Below, piece by piece: positions 28,600 to 40,754 of a stretch of DNA of 64,000 bases (its first letter is position 1; every line of letters begins with the position of its first letter). A program made the position numbers and the translations under genes. Under the pieces are notes generated by a model, which did no database searches, was not told the origin of the DNA, and saw only the letters and a list, made by a program, of their open reading frames with translations. The stretch is from assembly GCA_008694505.1 (NCBI GenBank), contig VZDJ01007755.1, positions 14,148,471-14,212,470 of the forward strand. The letters run 5' to 3'. The stretch comes from Cyanoderma ruficeps (Eukaryota > Chordata > Aves > Passeriformes > Timaliidae).

Positions 28600-31500
28600 C
28601 TTTCTTAGCACTACATTGTAAATTATAAAAAGATATACTGTACTGTATCTCTTCCATTAGGCTGAGTTCAGCTGTCGAAAATTCCACTGTTGGTACCTCT
28701 TTTATCATCTAGTGAGAATATATCTAAGATAATGAAATCGTACATTACCCTTTGAGATTTACAAATCTGACACCACATGTAATGTCTGCTCTACCTTCTT
28801 TAAATTAATATATAGGGAGACATCTCTTTGTATGTGGAAAATCATTTCTTTCAGTTCTCCATAATTTTAGAGGTCATTTAATGAACAGAATGATGATTTG
28901 ATAGAATCTTTCTCTCATTGTAACTAATCTAATAAGTATCTAACATTTTAGGCAGCACTGTGCTATCTGTATTGCTGCTCAATAAGGCTGCCACTTGTTC
29001 CAAAGACAAAAACCAGACTGGCAGGGAAGCAGCAGTTTGGCTTAACTTCACATACTCGCTTGTCAGAGGATTTCAAATCACTCTTCATATCTTTAGTGAG
29101 CTCATTCATTCAGGAGAAACAGCTTGGGCTTGGCAACTGATTTTGGGAGTACATATTTCTCTGATGTTCTAGGGAGTGCTAATTTGTGCCTTATAAATTA
29201 TACAAAGTACCTATCAAGCAGTAAATAGGTAAATGGAAGCGAAGGTCAGCGGTGTTTGAATGAATCTGCTGCTGAAGATTTGTCCTCTGATATTTTAATT
29301 GCTCCCCTCTGATGCATTCAAAAGGCATGATTATCTTTAAATAATGGTGAAAATATAGACCCTTTTAAACTCCCTCTACTTGATCAACCAAATCAAGCTC
29401 AAGTTTTATGTATTCACCTATAAGGCACCTCGCAGCTCTGTGTGCAGTACTAGCTTATTTCTTCTCTTTCTCCTCTCCTTGCCCCTTCAGACCTGTCAAG
29501 CTGCAGGTTTTTTCCTTGATCTTTTTCTATTTTATCTAACCATCACTGCACCATTTTTCAGTTTGCACAATAGTATCTGTAGTGATAGTCTGACTAGTCT
29601 TAATAATTTGCCTGGTTATTTCAATGATACACACATTGAACTCTGTTATTGGATATGCACTGCCCAGCAGACTAATGCTGTCTGTTGTTTCCAGTGCTTA
29701 CAGAAACCTTTTTTCAAGTCCTGATCCTCTTTGTGGGGCAAAGCAGCATGTTTTTAATGAAAGGAGGATGAAAGGAACAGGTTAGCAGGTATGTCCATAT
29801 TGCAGGTCTGTAAATCCACTTGTACGACAGAAGATTGGAGGGTTTGAGTCAATGGTTTGAAACACATCTCATGTCTCTGGGATTTTACAAGACGTTTTGA
29901 GGACGAGGCAATGATTTTTTTTTTTTTTCCTCTGTGAAGTATGCACAGCCACCTCCATGTGGTGATCAATCCTAGGTCAGAGTGAATTTTTCTTAGAATC
30001 ACAGTCGTCATCCACTTTAAACAGTTTATTAAGCCCTAGGCAAAGACCCAGAACACCACAGGTCACTTTACTACTGCTGCAGAGAGTAGTGACTGTATCC
30101 CCTTTCCCTTAAAACCTCAAAGACATTCATCTTGCAATTTCTGATTTTCAGAGTTTTTAAGAGGCTACTAGTTGAGTAGTGACTTCAATGAGTTTTGTCC
30201 TTCAACCTGTTTTATAGATACAGGTTTCTTGTCAGTAGGTTACAAATTAAATTCCCCAACACACACAGACTCTTCAGTAATTCACCACAGCTTTTTAATC
30301 ATAACTCACAGTATGTGAAGCAGTTCTCCACAGGAATGAAGGATTGTCAGAAAAAAAAAATATAGATACAGTTTATGCTATCATTGAGCAAAGGCTGGGC
30401 ATGATAGACTCTTGAAGGCCTTTTTTGAGATTTCTTCAAAATATTTACTCCTTTTTTATCCTGTATATTTTGCAAATACATGACTTCAAAGACTACTATT
30501 CCTTGATAGTAGAAGTATTCTTCAGGCAGCTTTCTATCAAACTAGAGGATATTACCCAGCTATCACACTTCTCGGGACTTGTTAACCAGAGGTTTGAAGC
30601 CTACAATAAAGGTAATGTACAAGACAAACCCTCATGCATTCACCACTCACTGGAGATGGCTTCTGCTGTGAGCCACTTCTATTTGTTTTGATGAGAAGCT
30701 TCCCTGGGAGATGAAATAACAGGTATACGGATGCGTGTGCTGATCGTCTACGTCAATTCACCGAAACCTGTGGGAAACATGCAGCACAGCAAAACTGCTT
30801 GCAACAAACAGCTTGTTAAAGAAGTCTAGAAAACTTCCCTCTTATTTCTCACCCACTTTCCCACACACTCCCCTCTGGTATGTAAGTGGAACCCCTAGAT
30901 TAGAGGGAAGGAGGCCAGGGAAAGTTTCACAAAACCTAGGATGTTAGACCTCTGGATTTCTAAATTGTCTGTTTCTGAAGCTTCAGTGTTGGCAGCAGCC
31001 GGCTCAAACACTTCATCCACCCACAGATGTGATTATCAGTGCACAAACTGAAAGGAAACATAGAGATGACCTGCTTTAGGTAGGCAGCAGAATGAGTAGC
31101 AGAGGAGAAGAAACAAAGTGCACTTCAAGCTCAATAAATGCCCACTAGTGGCAACCCCCTTCCCTGTGCCTTGCTAAACCAATTTTAAAAAAAAGTCTAA
31201 ATCTGAGGACGAAAATCAGTACCAAAATTTGAAAGAGAGGGGCAGGAAAGCATTTTATTATACAGACTACACTGCTATAATTCAGTCAAATTGAGGCATT
31301 CCAGGTGGTTTGGTACTGAGGATAAGGTTTCTGGTCTGTTTAAAGAAGGCAGCTAGTTCTCAGCATTTATTATTTACCTTGTACTTTATTTATACTTATA
31401 TGTACAAATTATTACATGAAAATCTTATACCTGCAGTGCTAAAAATCTTTTAGCCTAGGATGGCTAAAAATAAAGGTAAACTGAAATAGCTTTTGCTCTT

Positions 31501-34500
31501 ATTAATCTTAAAACACAAATTGGCCAAAAGAGTCTGTGTTTGCCTTAAGATAATGCTGTGTAAAGAATATTTAAAATGACATAGGCATTCTTTCCTGGGG
31601 ACCTCCTGATGGCTCCTGACATTTTAACCTTGTTATGTACCAGGCCGATTTTATTTTGTTTGAGCAATTAGTCATGTTACTTAGCAATACAAAAAGTGTT
31701 TTTTGCACTGAACTCCGGGGAATAAAATATGCAGAATTCATGAGATACAAAACACATCAAAATTCATTTCCCGAGCAGAAGCACTGAAACATTGTGCAGC
31801 AAAAACTATTACTTTTTTCACTGTGTTTGTAATAAAGAACTCAAGCAACCATGCCCTTCAGGGCTGGGCTCCTCACCACTTCACTTGAACTCAGCCTCAG
31901 CATTGAGCCATGGCATGTGAAGTTAATTACTCTGGGCATTGGGGCTCTGAACAGAAGAATGACCCTATTTGCAGCTCCGTGTACCGTGTACCACGCTACA
32001 GTGAATTCTTTCAGTACCTACACACCGCACACTCGGCGGCCCCGAATGGAGTAATAATTCTCGCACTCTGCAGGAAAGCTCAACTGTCATCTCATTCTGG
32101 CAGGGACACTTGTCTTCCCCAGTAACCATTTAATGGGGGCTGACATCAGTCCACATCCAGTCACTGTCACCCTCCCAGTTGAAATGCCATGAAAATCCAA
32201 GGGTTATAGCTTTCAGAAACTCTCAAGCAAGAGGGCGGGCTTGAAGTGTTTTCTGAGCCTGGATCTCGTGATCCCGATGCCTTTCTATCAGCTTTTGTGA
32301 TAAGGACATCAGAATTATGTAGATTCGGAAATCTGTGGCTGTGAGTGACTTCCCATCCAGAGAACAAAACACTGTCTGAAGGAGACCTGTTTTACATAAT
32401 TTGGCAAGATGGTTGACTCACCAAGGAGCTGAATATTTTCATAGGAGCTGTGTAACTGGGGAAAAATAATTTAACAAAAAAGCTCATTAGACATGATTGC
32501 TCATCAAATAACTAACTACTCTCAGTTACGGTTGGAGTGATATCTTTTAGCACCTTTAAAAATGAAAAAATACCCTGCCCCCTCCATACGTGCTGAAATG
32601 TCTGGCTTTATCTGACATAGTCAAAATTCATGTCAGATGGTGTGATGTATATCTGGTCAACAATAACATTAACCTGGAAGAGGAATAAAGTAAGTGGGGA
32701 AAGATCTATGCCTGGTAAAAGTCAGTTGCAAATGTAACACAAATAATAGAGGCATTTGGTTTCTTTAGCAGGATCTGTACCATTTAACTTACATTATGAT
32801 ATATCTTCAAATAAAGTACTTAACACTCAGCATCTTCAACAGTAGTTGCAGGAAATAGAATAGTCACTTGGAGGCAGAAGACAAGAGCTGGACAGTTATT
32901 TCTNGCTTTAATTCTATATAAGATAGGAAAATAAATTATAGATTGAATTTTTACCTTATTATGTCTGGACTGGTCATCCAGGTAGTTTTTAATCCTGGCT
33001 ACCATTTAGTAATATTCTTTTGTCAATAATCATTCACAGGCCTTTGCTAATCTGTTATCCAGCCCTAACAGAAGCTGTGACGTTTGATTGGATGTAGTGA
33101 AAAACACACTTGATCCCTTCCTGATACATGTATATGCTGGGATAGGTTGCATTCAAAGAAGAATTAGGTGACTCTAAAAGGAAGAACATTAAATATTCTA
33201 TCATTTAGAAAAGTTCCCACTTTTGTACAGCCCATATTAAGTGACTGTCTATGATTTCCAACACAAGAAGGACATCCTTGATATGTTTATTCATGTTCTC
33301 AGTAGCTGTAAAGAACTAGATTTGCTAGTTACAATAAAGTGGCACTTCTTTTCAATGGTAAACTCAGTAATATCACCATTTATTTCAACTAGATTTTTTC
33401 AGGCCCAGTGACGTTGTGGTTTCTTTATTTATTTTTTTTTTCCTTTAAGGAAAATATGAGAAAGCATGTTTCTATCAATACAATTTTTGTCTGAAACTTT
33501 AAAAATTGTAAAAATAATCTCCCATACACCCTGAAGTATCATCAGGAACAGAACTCTCCTGTTTCTTTCTTTTTGTTCATTCATTTTGTCTTCTATTCTC
33601 AAGCTCTGAGCCTTTCTTTTTTTCCAGAACAAAATCTGAACCTTCAAAACAGACAGTGATGAAGGTGACACTAAGAAACCTAGAGTAGTTTAGATGGAAT
33701 GGTTTTAGTTGGAATGGTTTTGCCTGAGTTGGCACTTGAATGTGTGGAGCTTTTAGGTGACCCAGCAGAAAAGGAAACATCAGGTTTTTCCCAACATACT
33801 CAGTGAAGTTACTACAAGCCTTATAATGGCATAACTTGATCATTGACAAACTTCCATTCCCATAAACCTTTCTCAGTTGCTTTAATATTAAAAGAATAAA
33901 GTGGGGTTTTGTCCCACTTTTTTTATTTTCTTTTTCTCCAAAATCTAAGCCTCAAATATAAGTAATTTGTTTTCTTGTTTACGAGGGAACTGTTAGAACA
34001 ATCCAGATTATGAAATTTCAGAATAATCTATGGGATTTCACTTGTTGCTTAGTCATGAATTGTCATAGTCAACATTGATCTCAATAAGTACACTTCTCAG
34101 GCAAACAGTACTTGACATAGTATCTTTTTTATCTTTTGTAATATTTAGTAGCTTTTATCGTCACTGGCTTGATTGCATGATAATACTTCTTCCTGTACCT
34201 GGATAGCTAAAACAATAAAACCAGAGAATAAAAATCAGAGGGTTGTGATTTACAGCATATGATACTTATAGAGGAATTTTTAAGATTAATATCGATTTTT
34301 GAATACACTCCTCAAAGTTTTTTACCTTTGCACGTTTTCAAAACTGCCAGACAGTTGTCTGAATAATCATCAATAACATTGAACTAGTTGTATAATCTGA
34401 CTGATTTAATCTTTTCTTAGTCCTGGTGAAAATTGACCTTTAATTTAATGTGTTTCTAACCATCCTAGTTTACTTCCAAAAGGCCAAGGCTTTTTTTCTT

Positions 34501-34560
34501 ATTAAAGAAAATTTGATTGTATAAAAAATATCAGTCTGTCAAGCATAAAACACTGCTCAT
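28600..34560. other. Unique non-coding DNA, no gene seen
   Basis: The open frames (up to 114 codons at 29380-29724) have no domain. A 16-base T run lies near 29913-29930. A single ambiguous base (N) lies at 32904. The part at 31980-32350 has somewhat more GC and a few CpGs (for example CTCGGCGGCCCCG near 32031), but far too few for a CpG island. No repeat was recognised. Confidence 0.6.
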
Positions 34561-34760
34561 GAATTAATATTAAAATTAATATTTGAACCATTACAAAGAT
34601 TTTAAATGCTCCAATTAAGACATACAATTACTTGGTGGATTTAGAATATTTTTAGGATATTTAAATTAATGAATTTCCTGTGTCACCACCAAATTTTCAG
34701 GGAAAAGTCGGCTTATGGGATCTAATTACAAAGAGAATCACTCTAAGCACACAGAGATGA
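34561..34760. other. TAAT-rich AT block
   Basis: The sequence includes a near-duplicated ATTAATATTAAA / ATTAATATTTGA (34563-34586) and several TAAT-core strings (CCAATTAAGA, CAATTACTTGG, TCTAATTACAAAG). Such strings are typical of homeodomain binding clusters, but they also arise by chance in AT-rich DNA. No conservation data were available. Confidence 0.25.
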
Positions 34761-35706
34761 ATTGTTGGAAAAACGATCTGTAACTTCCAGAATTCAATTC
34801 AGGTTATGTCATGCTTTGTGTAACAAACTCTCGGGATCTTGAATTCTGCAGGTTTTTGAAGCAATATTGAAAGGTTAACTTTAAAGAAAACACACTAGTA
34901 AGCCTCTCAGATTATAGGAGAAAATCAAATGCCACAATCTCACAGAGTGTCTACTGCACCCAAATGAAAGGCAAATTTACTGGTTTAAGAAGCAACTGAT
35001 TTGTGTGTTCTGCAGCAGTGCAGCAATTGCTGATGGAAAGATCCTTTGGAGTTTTTCTTCTCTGAAATGAAAGCAGTTAATCTGATCAATATTTTGCAGC
35101 CTCATAATTTCCTCTAATATAAAACATAATTATTTAAAAAAAATAGTGTAGAGAAAGAAAGAACCAACATTGATAAGTGCCCTTTAGAGCTCTGAACCAG
35201 GGACGTGAAAGTTCCAGCAGAGCAGTAGACTGGCATCTCCTATTCTCAAAATGCTGTGGACTGTTTTTCTACATGGTTTTCCCTTCTGCATTCGTTAACT
35301 TTACTGATGAAAGCCAAAGAAAAAGTATTTTCCTGAGAACTTCCCATTTTAATAAACCATCACACCAAACAACTGTAACTACCCAGGTACAGAAGAAGCT
35401 TCTTATTTGAGAGAGAGCCTCTCCTTCTTACACTTATTAAATATGCCTTAAGCCTGTTAATAACTCTGCTATCCCATCCACTGAGAATCCTGGACACATG
35501 GGATCAATTCCTAGGAGAGTGATCGAGGCACAGTCTTAGATTGGATCTGCAAAATTTGTTCCTCAGTTTCAATATTTTAATATCCACTCAGAGTATAAAT
35601 ATGGCAGCAGTAAAAGTTGTATAATGAGAAGTCTTTATTGAAGTATACAAAATCTACCACTGATTCATGGAATGTGCTATTTCTGCAAGGAATGCAAATG
35701 ATGCGC
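34761..35706. other. Unique non-coding DNA
   Basis: No gene or repeat is recognised. The 77-codon frame at 35177-35410 shows no domain. Confidence 0.6.
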
Positions 35707-35758
35707 TGATTTCAACTGAACTATTCTTACTTGCACCAACTGAGAATCAGGTTCAGGA
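35707..35758. repeat. Ancient amniote repeat relic (TTGCACCAACTGAG type)
   Basis: GATTTCAACTGAACTATTC followed by TTGCACCAACTGAGAATCAG matches the order of an archosaur/turtle repeat with a core like GATTTACACCAGCTGAGGAT. The match is diverged and recalled from memory. Confidence 0.4.
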
Positions 35759-36875
35759 CATGTAAAGTGTCATTATTAGATACAGTGTTTACATAGGACA
35801 TGTTTTTATTATTGTACATCACCAATGTATATACCCTTTCCTCTTCTACTACCATGGTGTTTAGAAAGATGAAAAATTAAAGAAAGTAGCCATCTAACTT
35901 TTGTACTATTCCTTTTCTTCTGTTCTTAAGAATACTGAGCAATGTGCTTTTTTTTTTCCCTACAGATGTTTCAACTCTACTATCTGTAGAGCATCAAGTT
36001 ATATTCACAGAAATTATAGTAAAAGACAGAAATAAAATCATTGGATGTCAACATCTGGATCTCTTTTATTAAAAAAACCAACAAAATCAATTTTGTTTCA
36101 GAAAAAAATGAAAACAAATAAAAAAATTAAAAGAAAGAAATAAAGGAAAAAATATGTTGTTGACAGGTGACCAGAGAAAATAACTTGTAGGAAGGTTTTA
36201 AGCCCTGAGGATCTCTCTGTACCTGCGGGGTTAGAGACAGCCAAAGAGCAGAAATAATGATCAGACAGACAAATACACAACCACAAATAAGCCTGTGCCA
36301 TTGCTCATGGCAACTGTTCATTATTTAAAACAGTGCTACTTTGAAGAGAAAAGCAAAATGCTTGAGATCTATTCTTTGTATAAAGGTAATGGAGGGCTCT
36401 GTTTAAAGATTGAGCATCCTGAAAGAACTTTGAGGGTAAAAGGCAGTCTTCCAGAAAGGTTTCTTGTGATAGGTATTTAGAAACAGGATGTGATTTGTGT
36501 AAAGTAAATCAAAAGAGTTCCAAATCTGGAGGTCCATATCTATTGCAGTTCACAAGGGTTTGTAGATATCCACGTTGTTTTGCCATTGACTAAACCAAAT
36601 CATTCAATTTAATTTCTGAGTATTATTTACATACTCAGCATACTGAGTTTCTTCAAAGGATGCAAGTAAACTAGTAAATGTTGGAATTTGATAGGGGAAA
36701 ATTGCATACATGAAAGCTTTTCATCATATACACCACAGAATGGATCAGAAGCCCTAGGAACAACCTTGATTCTGAGGGATGTCATGTGACCCTTCATGCA
36801 TTCACAAAGGTTGTTTGAATATCCCACAGGCACAAATACAATTTGCCAGTTCAGTCACGGAGTAAATAGCTTTTA
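35759..36875. other. Unique non-coding DNA
   Basis: A 10-base T run lies near 35948 and an A-rich stretch at 36100-36150. The A-rich stretch explains the phenylalanine-rich minus-strand frames there. No gene seen. Confidence 0.6.
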
Positions 36876-36975
36876 TAGTGTCACTTGGAGTGACTCCTGG
36901 GATGGTGCTGTGCAGGCCAGGAGTTGGTGATGTTTGTGGGTCTCTTCCAACTCAGCATATTCTGTGGTTCTGTGA
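36876..36975 (+). mobile_element. CR1 LINE 3' end, 5'-truncated
   Basis: The last about 100 bases of a CR1 non-LTR retrotransposon on the + strand. The diagnostic order is GTGTCACTTGGAGTGACT, GGTGCTGTGCAGGCCAGGAG, a GTGGGTCTCTTCCAACTC block, and the terminal repeats ATTCTGTGGTTCTGTGA. Compared with the usual family end, it has lost about a dozen bases between GAGTTGG and TGATG. CR1 copies in birds are usually 5'-truncated like this, and no reverse transcriptase coding part remains. This is the clearest single indicator of a bird or reptile genome in the window. Confidence 0.85.
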
Positions 36976-38874
36976 ACTGCTAGTCACCTACACCATGAAA
37001 AATCTACTGGGAGCCATCAGATTAATTTATCCTTTCTATTCTGGCTGCTCTGTGCTTGTGTTAATTCAATACACTTGCTTGAAGAAAAACAAACTGCCCA
37101 AATACAAGAAGGGAGCTTGATGCAAGGAGATGGGGCAACAACTTTTGCTTCTTTTCTTTTTCCTTTTAACTTTTGAAGAACTGCATTGTACCCAGCAGTT
37201 TATCAGACTGACACATCCAGTTGTGTTACTGCCTGATGTGATGTGGCAGAGCCCATCAGGTACTTGAGGGTCAGGTTCTACTTTTCTGTTTTGACAGCAG
37301 CCACTCAGTCCCAACACAGGTTGCTTTTACTTTCTCTGTTTGCTTTGCTGGGTTAGTATCACACTAACACATATTTGAGCACAAAATAACAGAAGCAGAG
37401 CTAAAGTCACAACCTTGTGATGACACTTTCCGTACCTACGCTTCCCTCTCAGTCTTTCATGACCACGCTGATATCTGTATAACCATAACCATACATATCT
37501 AGACCTTTCATTTTAAAGAATAACAGAAAAAATGTGTTTGTTTTTTTCCCAATTCCACATCAAGCTAAATAGTGCATGCCAATTACATTGTCATGTCTAG
37601 GCAAGTGCATATACAGAGTTTTGGTTAACAAAACCAGCAGGACTGGGACTCCTACAAGAAAATTCCTTTCCAATTTCTGTGTTCACCATCAGTATTCTTC
37701 CACCCCAGACGTATTACTGGGGTGCTCCACAACATTACAGTGGTCTTTCTACACACAAGCTCTGGAACTTTTCAGATAAAATGAGTCTGAGTTTACTTCA
37801 GATGACAATGAATTTATAGACAAAAAAAAGCCTAGTGCAGGTGAAGAGCTGACACTCCTCTCTCCTGTTGTTTTTCAGTTTCAGTTGTAAGTGAATAAAA
37901 GGAAATCTGTGTAGTTTGAAGTCCCTAGGAATTCTCTCAACTATGAAGAAAGAAGCTCATGTTGCTGAGGTGACAGCAGACAGATAAAACCAATACTCAG
38001 GAGAGAAAATACCAGCAGAACCGCACATGGCTCAATTTGAAGCATTGTTTTTATTATTTGCAGCTAAATCAATTATAGCTCATATTTTTAGCTGTAGATC
38101 AGATCTGTTCCTAGTTTTAGGTGAATGTTGATGAAAGCATCACTTTTAGCACACAGTCTGAAGATTTCTTCGTAGCGAGTAAAAAATATATTCAAGTGAT
38201 ATTTTCCCATTGAAACAAATATTTAAACAATTTTGACTTTCTCCTTAATTATGTATAACAGTTCTTAATTTCATCCTCAGACAAGCCCCATACTTCGAAG
38301 ATCAGCTTTGCCCAAGGTCTGCAGGCAATTCTAAACAAGTGTTTGAAGACCCCTGAAAATGAGCCTAATGCTACTTGCCTCCAGGGTGGCTACCCCAGTG
38401 ACACTCCCATATAGGGCTTATGCCAAAGAATTACCCTTAATATCATACAAGAATGACTTCTGAGTGGCTGTAGCTGAATTAAAGTAACAAAGGGAGCTGA
38501 ACATTATAAATTTCAGAAGGGGTTTTAGTGGGTCAATTGAGGCAGTGGGAGAACTGCACAGATATATATAATAGCACCGATATTTACTTCTGTAAATATG
38601 TGAGTGTAGCAGTTACTTGCTTCCAAGTTTAATTACGTCTCTCTGGGAAAATAAGTTAGGCTAATGTTTGCAATGGAAGAATTTTTGCTGAAATTTCTTC
38701 CCATCCATCAATCTTTTCCTCAGTAATGTGGGAAGTTTGTTTTTATGAGCTCAGAAATCTATTTTATAGTTGTAATACATAGAAGGAAAGATTACTCAGG
38801 GTCTGTTTTCATTTGGTTTGATGTGTGGGGTTTTTCTTACAGAAAGTAACAGTTTAGTTTTCCTTTGCCTTGTG
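36976..38874. other. Unique non-coding DNA
   Basis: No gene or clear repeat is seen. Short open frames near 37066-37317 and 37576-37779 show no domain. Confidence 0.6.
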
Positions 38875-38965
38875 ATTGCCTAACTTAACCAAGGTCACAG
38901 GAATGAGCTGAGATTTAAAAAGGAAATGTACATAGTTCTGGGGATCTGGGCTCCGCTGTGCAATT
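38875..38965 (-). repeat. Possible MIR-like SINE relic
   Basis: TTAACCAAGGTCACAGGAAT followed by GAGCTGAGAT resembles the reverse complement of a MIR/CORE-SINE middle part (compare CCAAGGTCACACAG and GAGCTGGGAT). The match is short and weak, and it lacks the core and tail that the better relic at 51760 shows. Confidence 0.3.
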
Positions 38966-39070
38966 GCATGATCTCATCATCCACAAACTCATCCTTTCCA
39001 ACAGATCTCCACTCAATTTGCCACTTTCTCCTCCTGTCCTTGTCAAGCAGGATATAAAAGAGGACAGGCT

Positions 39071-39103
39071 CACACTCATCCCACACTCATCCCACACTCA
39101 TCC
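39071..39103. repeat. 11-bp tandem repeat, three copies
   Basis: CACACTCATCC is repeated three times without error and ends in a partial fourth copy (CAC). Short perfect minisatellites like this are often young. Confidence 0.9.
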
Positions 39104-40004
39104 CACAAAGCACAGCTAGCAGGATCACGAAACAAGAAAGATTATTCCTTCCTCTTCCTCTCTTCTGCGGTTTAGTTGTTAAACTAAGGGGAATGCATCC
39201 AGCAGTGAGTACAACAGGCATGTCTGAAACAAGGTCATTAGGGTTCACTCAGCAAACTTAAGAGGTATAAGAGGAAGGAAAGCAGAAGCAGACCCATGTA
39301 ATGGGTAGTTTCATTGACTTGTGGGGCCAGATGTGGCTCTACTGTAATTTCATTGCGGTTTTTTGTGAGATTACCCCTGAGTGAATATGGTCTGTAGAGA
39401 GATTAGTTCTCTAGGAGAAAATGACACCTCATCAGCCCATATTTTGCTTTCTGGAAAACTAGTTATGTCTTGAAAGCACAGATTAGGGCATGTAACAAAA
39501 GAAAAAAAGAGCAATTACCTGTCAAGGTGAATATAACTAGGCCTAAATCAGTGTGATAGAAATTAAATGGCTCATTTTTATAAGATAGGAAGCTGTGCTG
39601 GACATAAACAAATTACAGAATTTTCTTTCTTTATACACTAATAGAAGGTCCTTGAAAAGTAAACAAACAGCGAGCACTAGGAAGGTTTATGTCATAGCGT
39701 TAGTTAAAATCCCAGCCAAGAAAGGGAAAAGTACCTTGAATTTAGCTATAGCAATAAAAATATTTTTAAAAGAACATATGGATAAGCCTTCTGATAAAAT
39801 GCTGATATTGCAGGAAAAAATGTGGGCTAAAAATGTACATGCAGAAGAGGGAAAATATATGCTATATGAGAGCTCAGAATTAAAGAACAAGGTTGCCAGG
39901 ACCTGGTTTTAGCAAATGCAAGAATTGAGGATCTCTGTAAGCATTTGATTGCCTCCCAGTCACAGTCTTAGAAATAGTCTCATGGCTCCAGTACAGACCA
40001 TTAA
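39104..40004. other. Unique non-coding DNA
   Basis: A lysine-rich 105-codon frame (39595-39912, + strand) lies in A-rich sequence, with no homology recognised. It is not called as a gene. Confidence 0.55.
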
Positions 40005-40040
40005 TAGGCCAGATTCTTCACCCTTACTAACTGCATCTGG
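40005..40040. repeat. Ancient amniote repeat relic (GGCCAGATTCT edge)
   Basis: AATAGGCCAGATTCTTCACC followed by CTTACTAACT matches the outer edge of the same palindromic archosaur/turtle repeat family as 28541-28599, in the opposite orientation. The match is short and old. Confidence 0.35.
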
Positions 40041-40319
40041 AGCTGTCAGCCTGTGACTCCTCCAGGGGACAGAGAAGGAAAAACGTCACAAAACTCAGTA
40101 GAGCTAAAACAATAGAAGCCTTTAATGTACATTTGTTAGCTAAACTGGAGCAAGGGAGGTGTGGATGAATGTTCCCTTCTGCAGCTGTGTAAGGGAGGTG
40201 CTACCCTCCAGCAGGAGGACAGTATTAACCAGCTGACAAGGTGAGGCATGTGAACCCCTTTCACCATCTCACTGGGTTGCAAGGATTAATTGCCATAAAA
40301 GTGATTAAATACTCACCAT
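40041..40319. other. Non-coding flank of the provirus
   Basis: No gene or repeat is recognised. It ends in ACCAT at 40315-40319, directly before the putative left edge of the retroviral element. Confidence 0.5.
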
Positions 40320-40342
40320 TGTTGTGGGTTAACCCAGGATCC
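40320..40342 (+). repeat. Possible LTR 5'-end stub
   Basis: TGTTGTGGGTTAACCC nearly repeats the first 15 bases of the LTR starting at 40444 (TGTTGTGGTTTAACC). After about 20 bases the similarity ends and pol-like sequence begins. This suggests a deletion from inside a first LTR into pol. The match is short and could be chance. Confidence 0.4.
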
Positions 40343-40344
40343 TG

Positions 40345-40443
40345 AAGAACAAAACAAGATCCAGAAGGTGAATCAGGCTGCTAAGGTTGAAGTGGCTCAG
40401 GTGGATCTGGGCTGGGAACGTAAGGGTGAATTATTTGTAGTTC
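40345..40443 (+). pseudogene. pol fragment near the RNase H/integrase boundary
   Basis: About 30 codons can be read in one frame, including the run KVEVAQVDLGWERKGELF. This run is typical of avian ERVL pol in the stretch between RNase H and integrase. It runs directly into the LTR start at 40444, so it cannot be the complete gene and has no start codon of its own. It matters because integrase-side pol lies here upstream of an LTR, while reverse transcriptase lies downstream of that LTR. That order requires a tandem provirus or a rearrangement. The family call is from memory. Confidence 0.5.
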
Positions 40444-40750
40444 TGTTGTGGTTTAACCACAGACACGCTAAGTACCATGCAGCTGCTCATTCACTGCTCT
40501 CATCTCCACAACTCTGGTGGCAAGGAGAGGAGGATCAGATATAAGTAAAAACCTCTGGGTTCAGATAACAATTAATAATTGAAATAAAATATAATAATGA
40601 TAATAATAAATAATTTAAAGAGAGGAATAAAACAAACAAAAAAATCCAAGTAATGCCCAATGCAATTGCTTGTCACCCACTTACTGATGCCCAGCCTGCC
40701 CCCCAGCAGTGATTGTTATGCCACAACTGATACCTCATTTTCCTCCTCTC
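40444..40750 (+). repeat. Partial ERVL LTR (5' half)
   Basis: It begins TGTTGTGGTTTAACC and continues with the GCAGCTGCTCATTCACT segment and an AAT-repeat tract (about 40590-40612). It then has the AATGCCCAATGCAATTGCTT block and the TGATGCCCAGCC block. All of these have counterparts in the same order in the LTR at 41764-42341. The part with the TATA-like element and the 3' end is missing. It breaks off close to 40750 and pol follows, so the primer binding site is lost. Confidence 0.75.
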
Positions 40751-40754
40751 CTTC

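Noticed and set aside
31980..32350. CpG-island promoter
   Set aside because: Only a few CpGs occur and GC content is moderate. There is no transcription-start context.
39595..39912. 105-codon lysine-rich frame upstream of the provirus
   Set aside because: The composition follows the A-rich DNA, and the frame does not resemble gag or any other protein I know.
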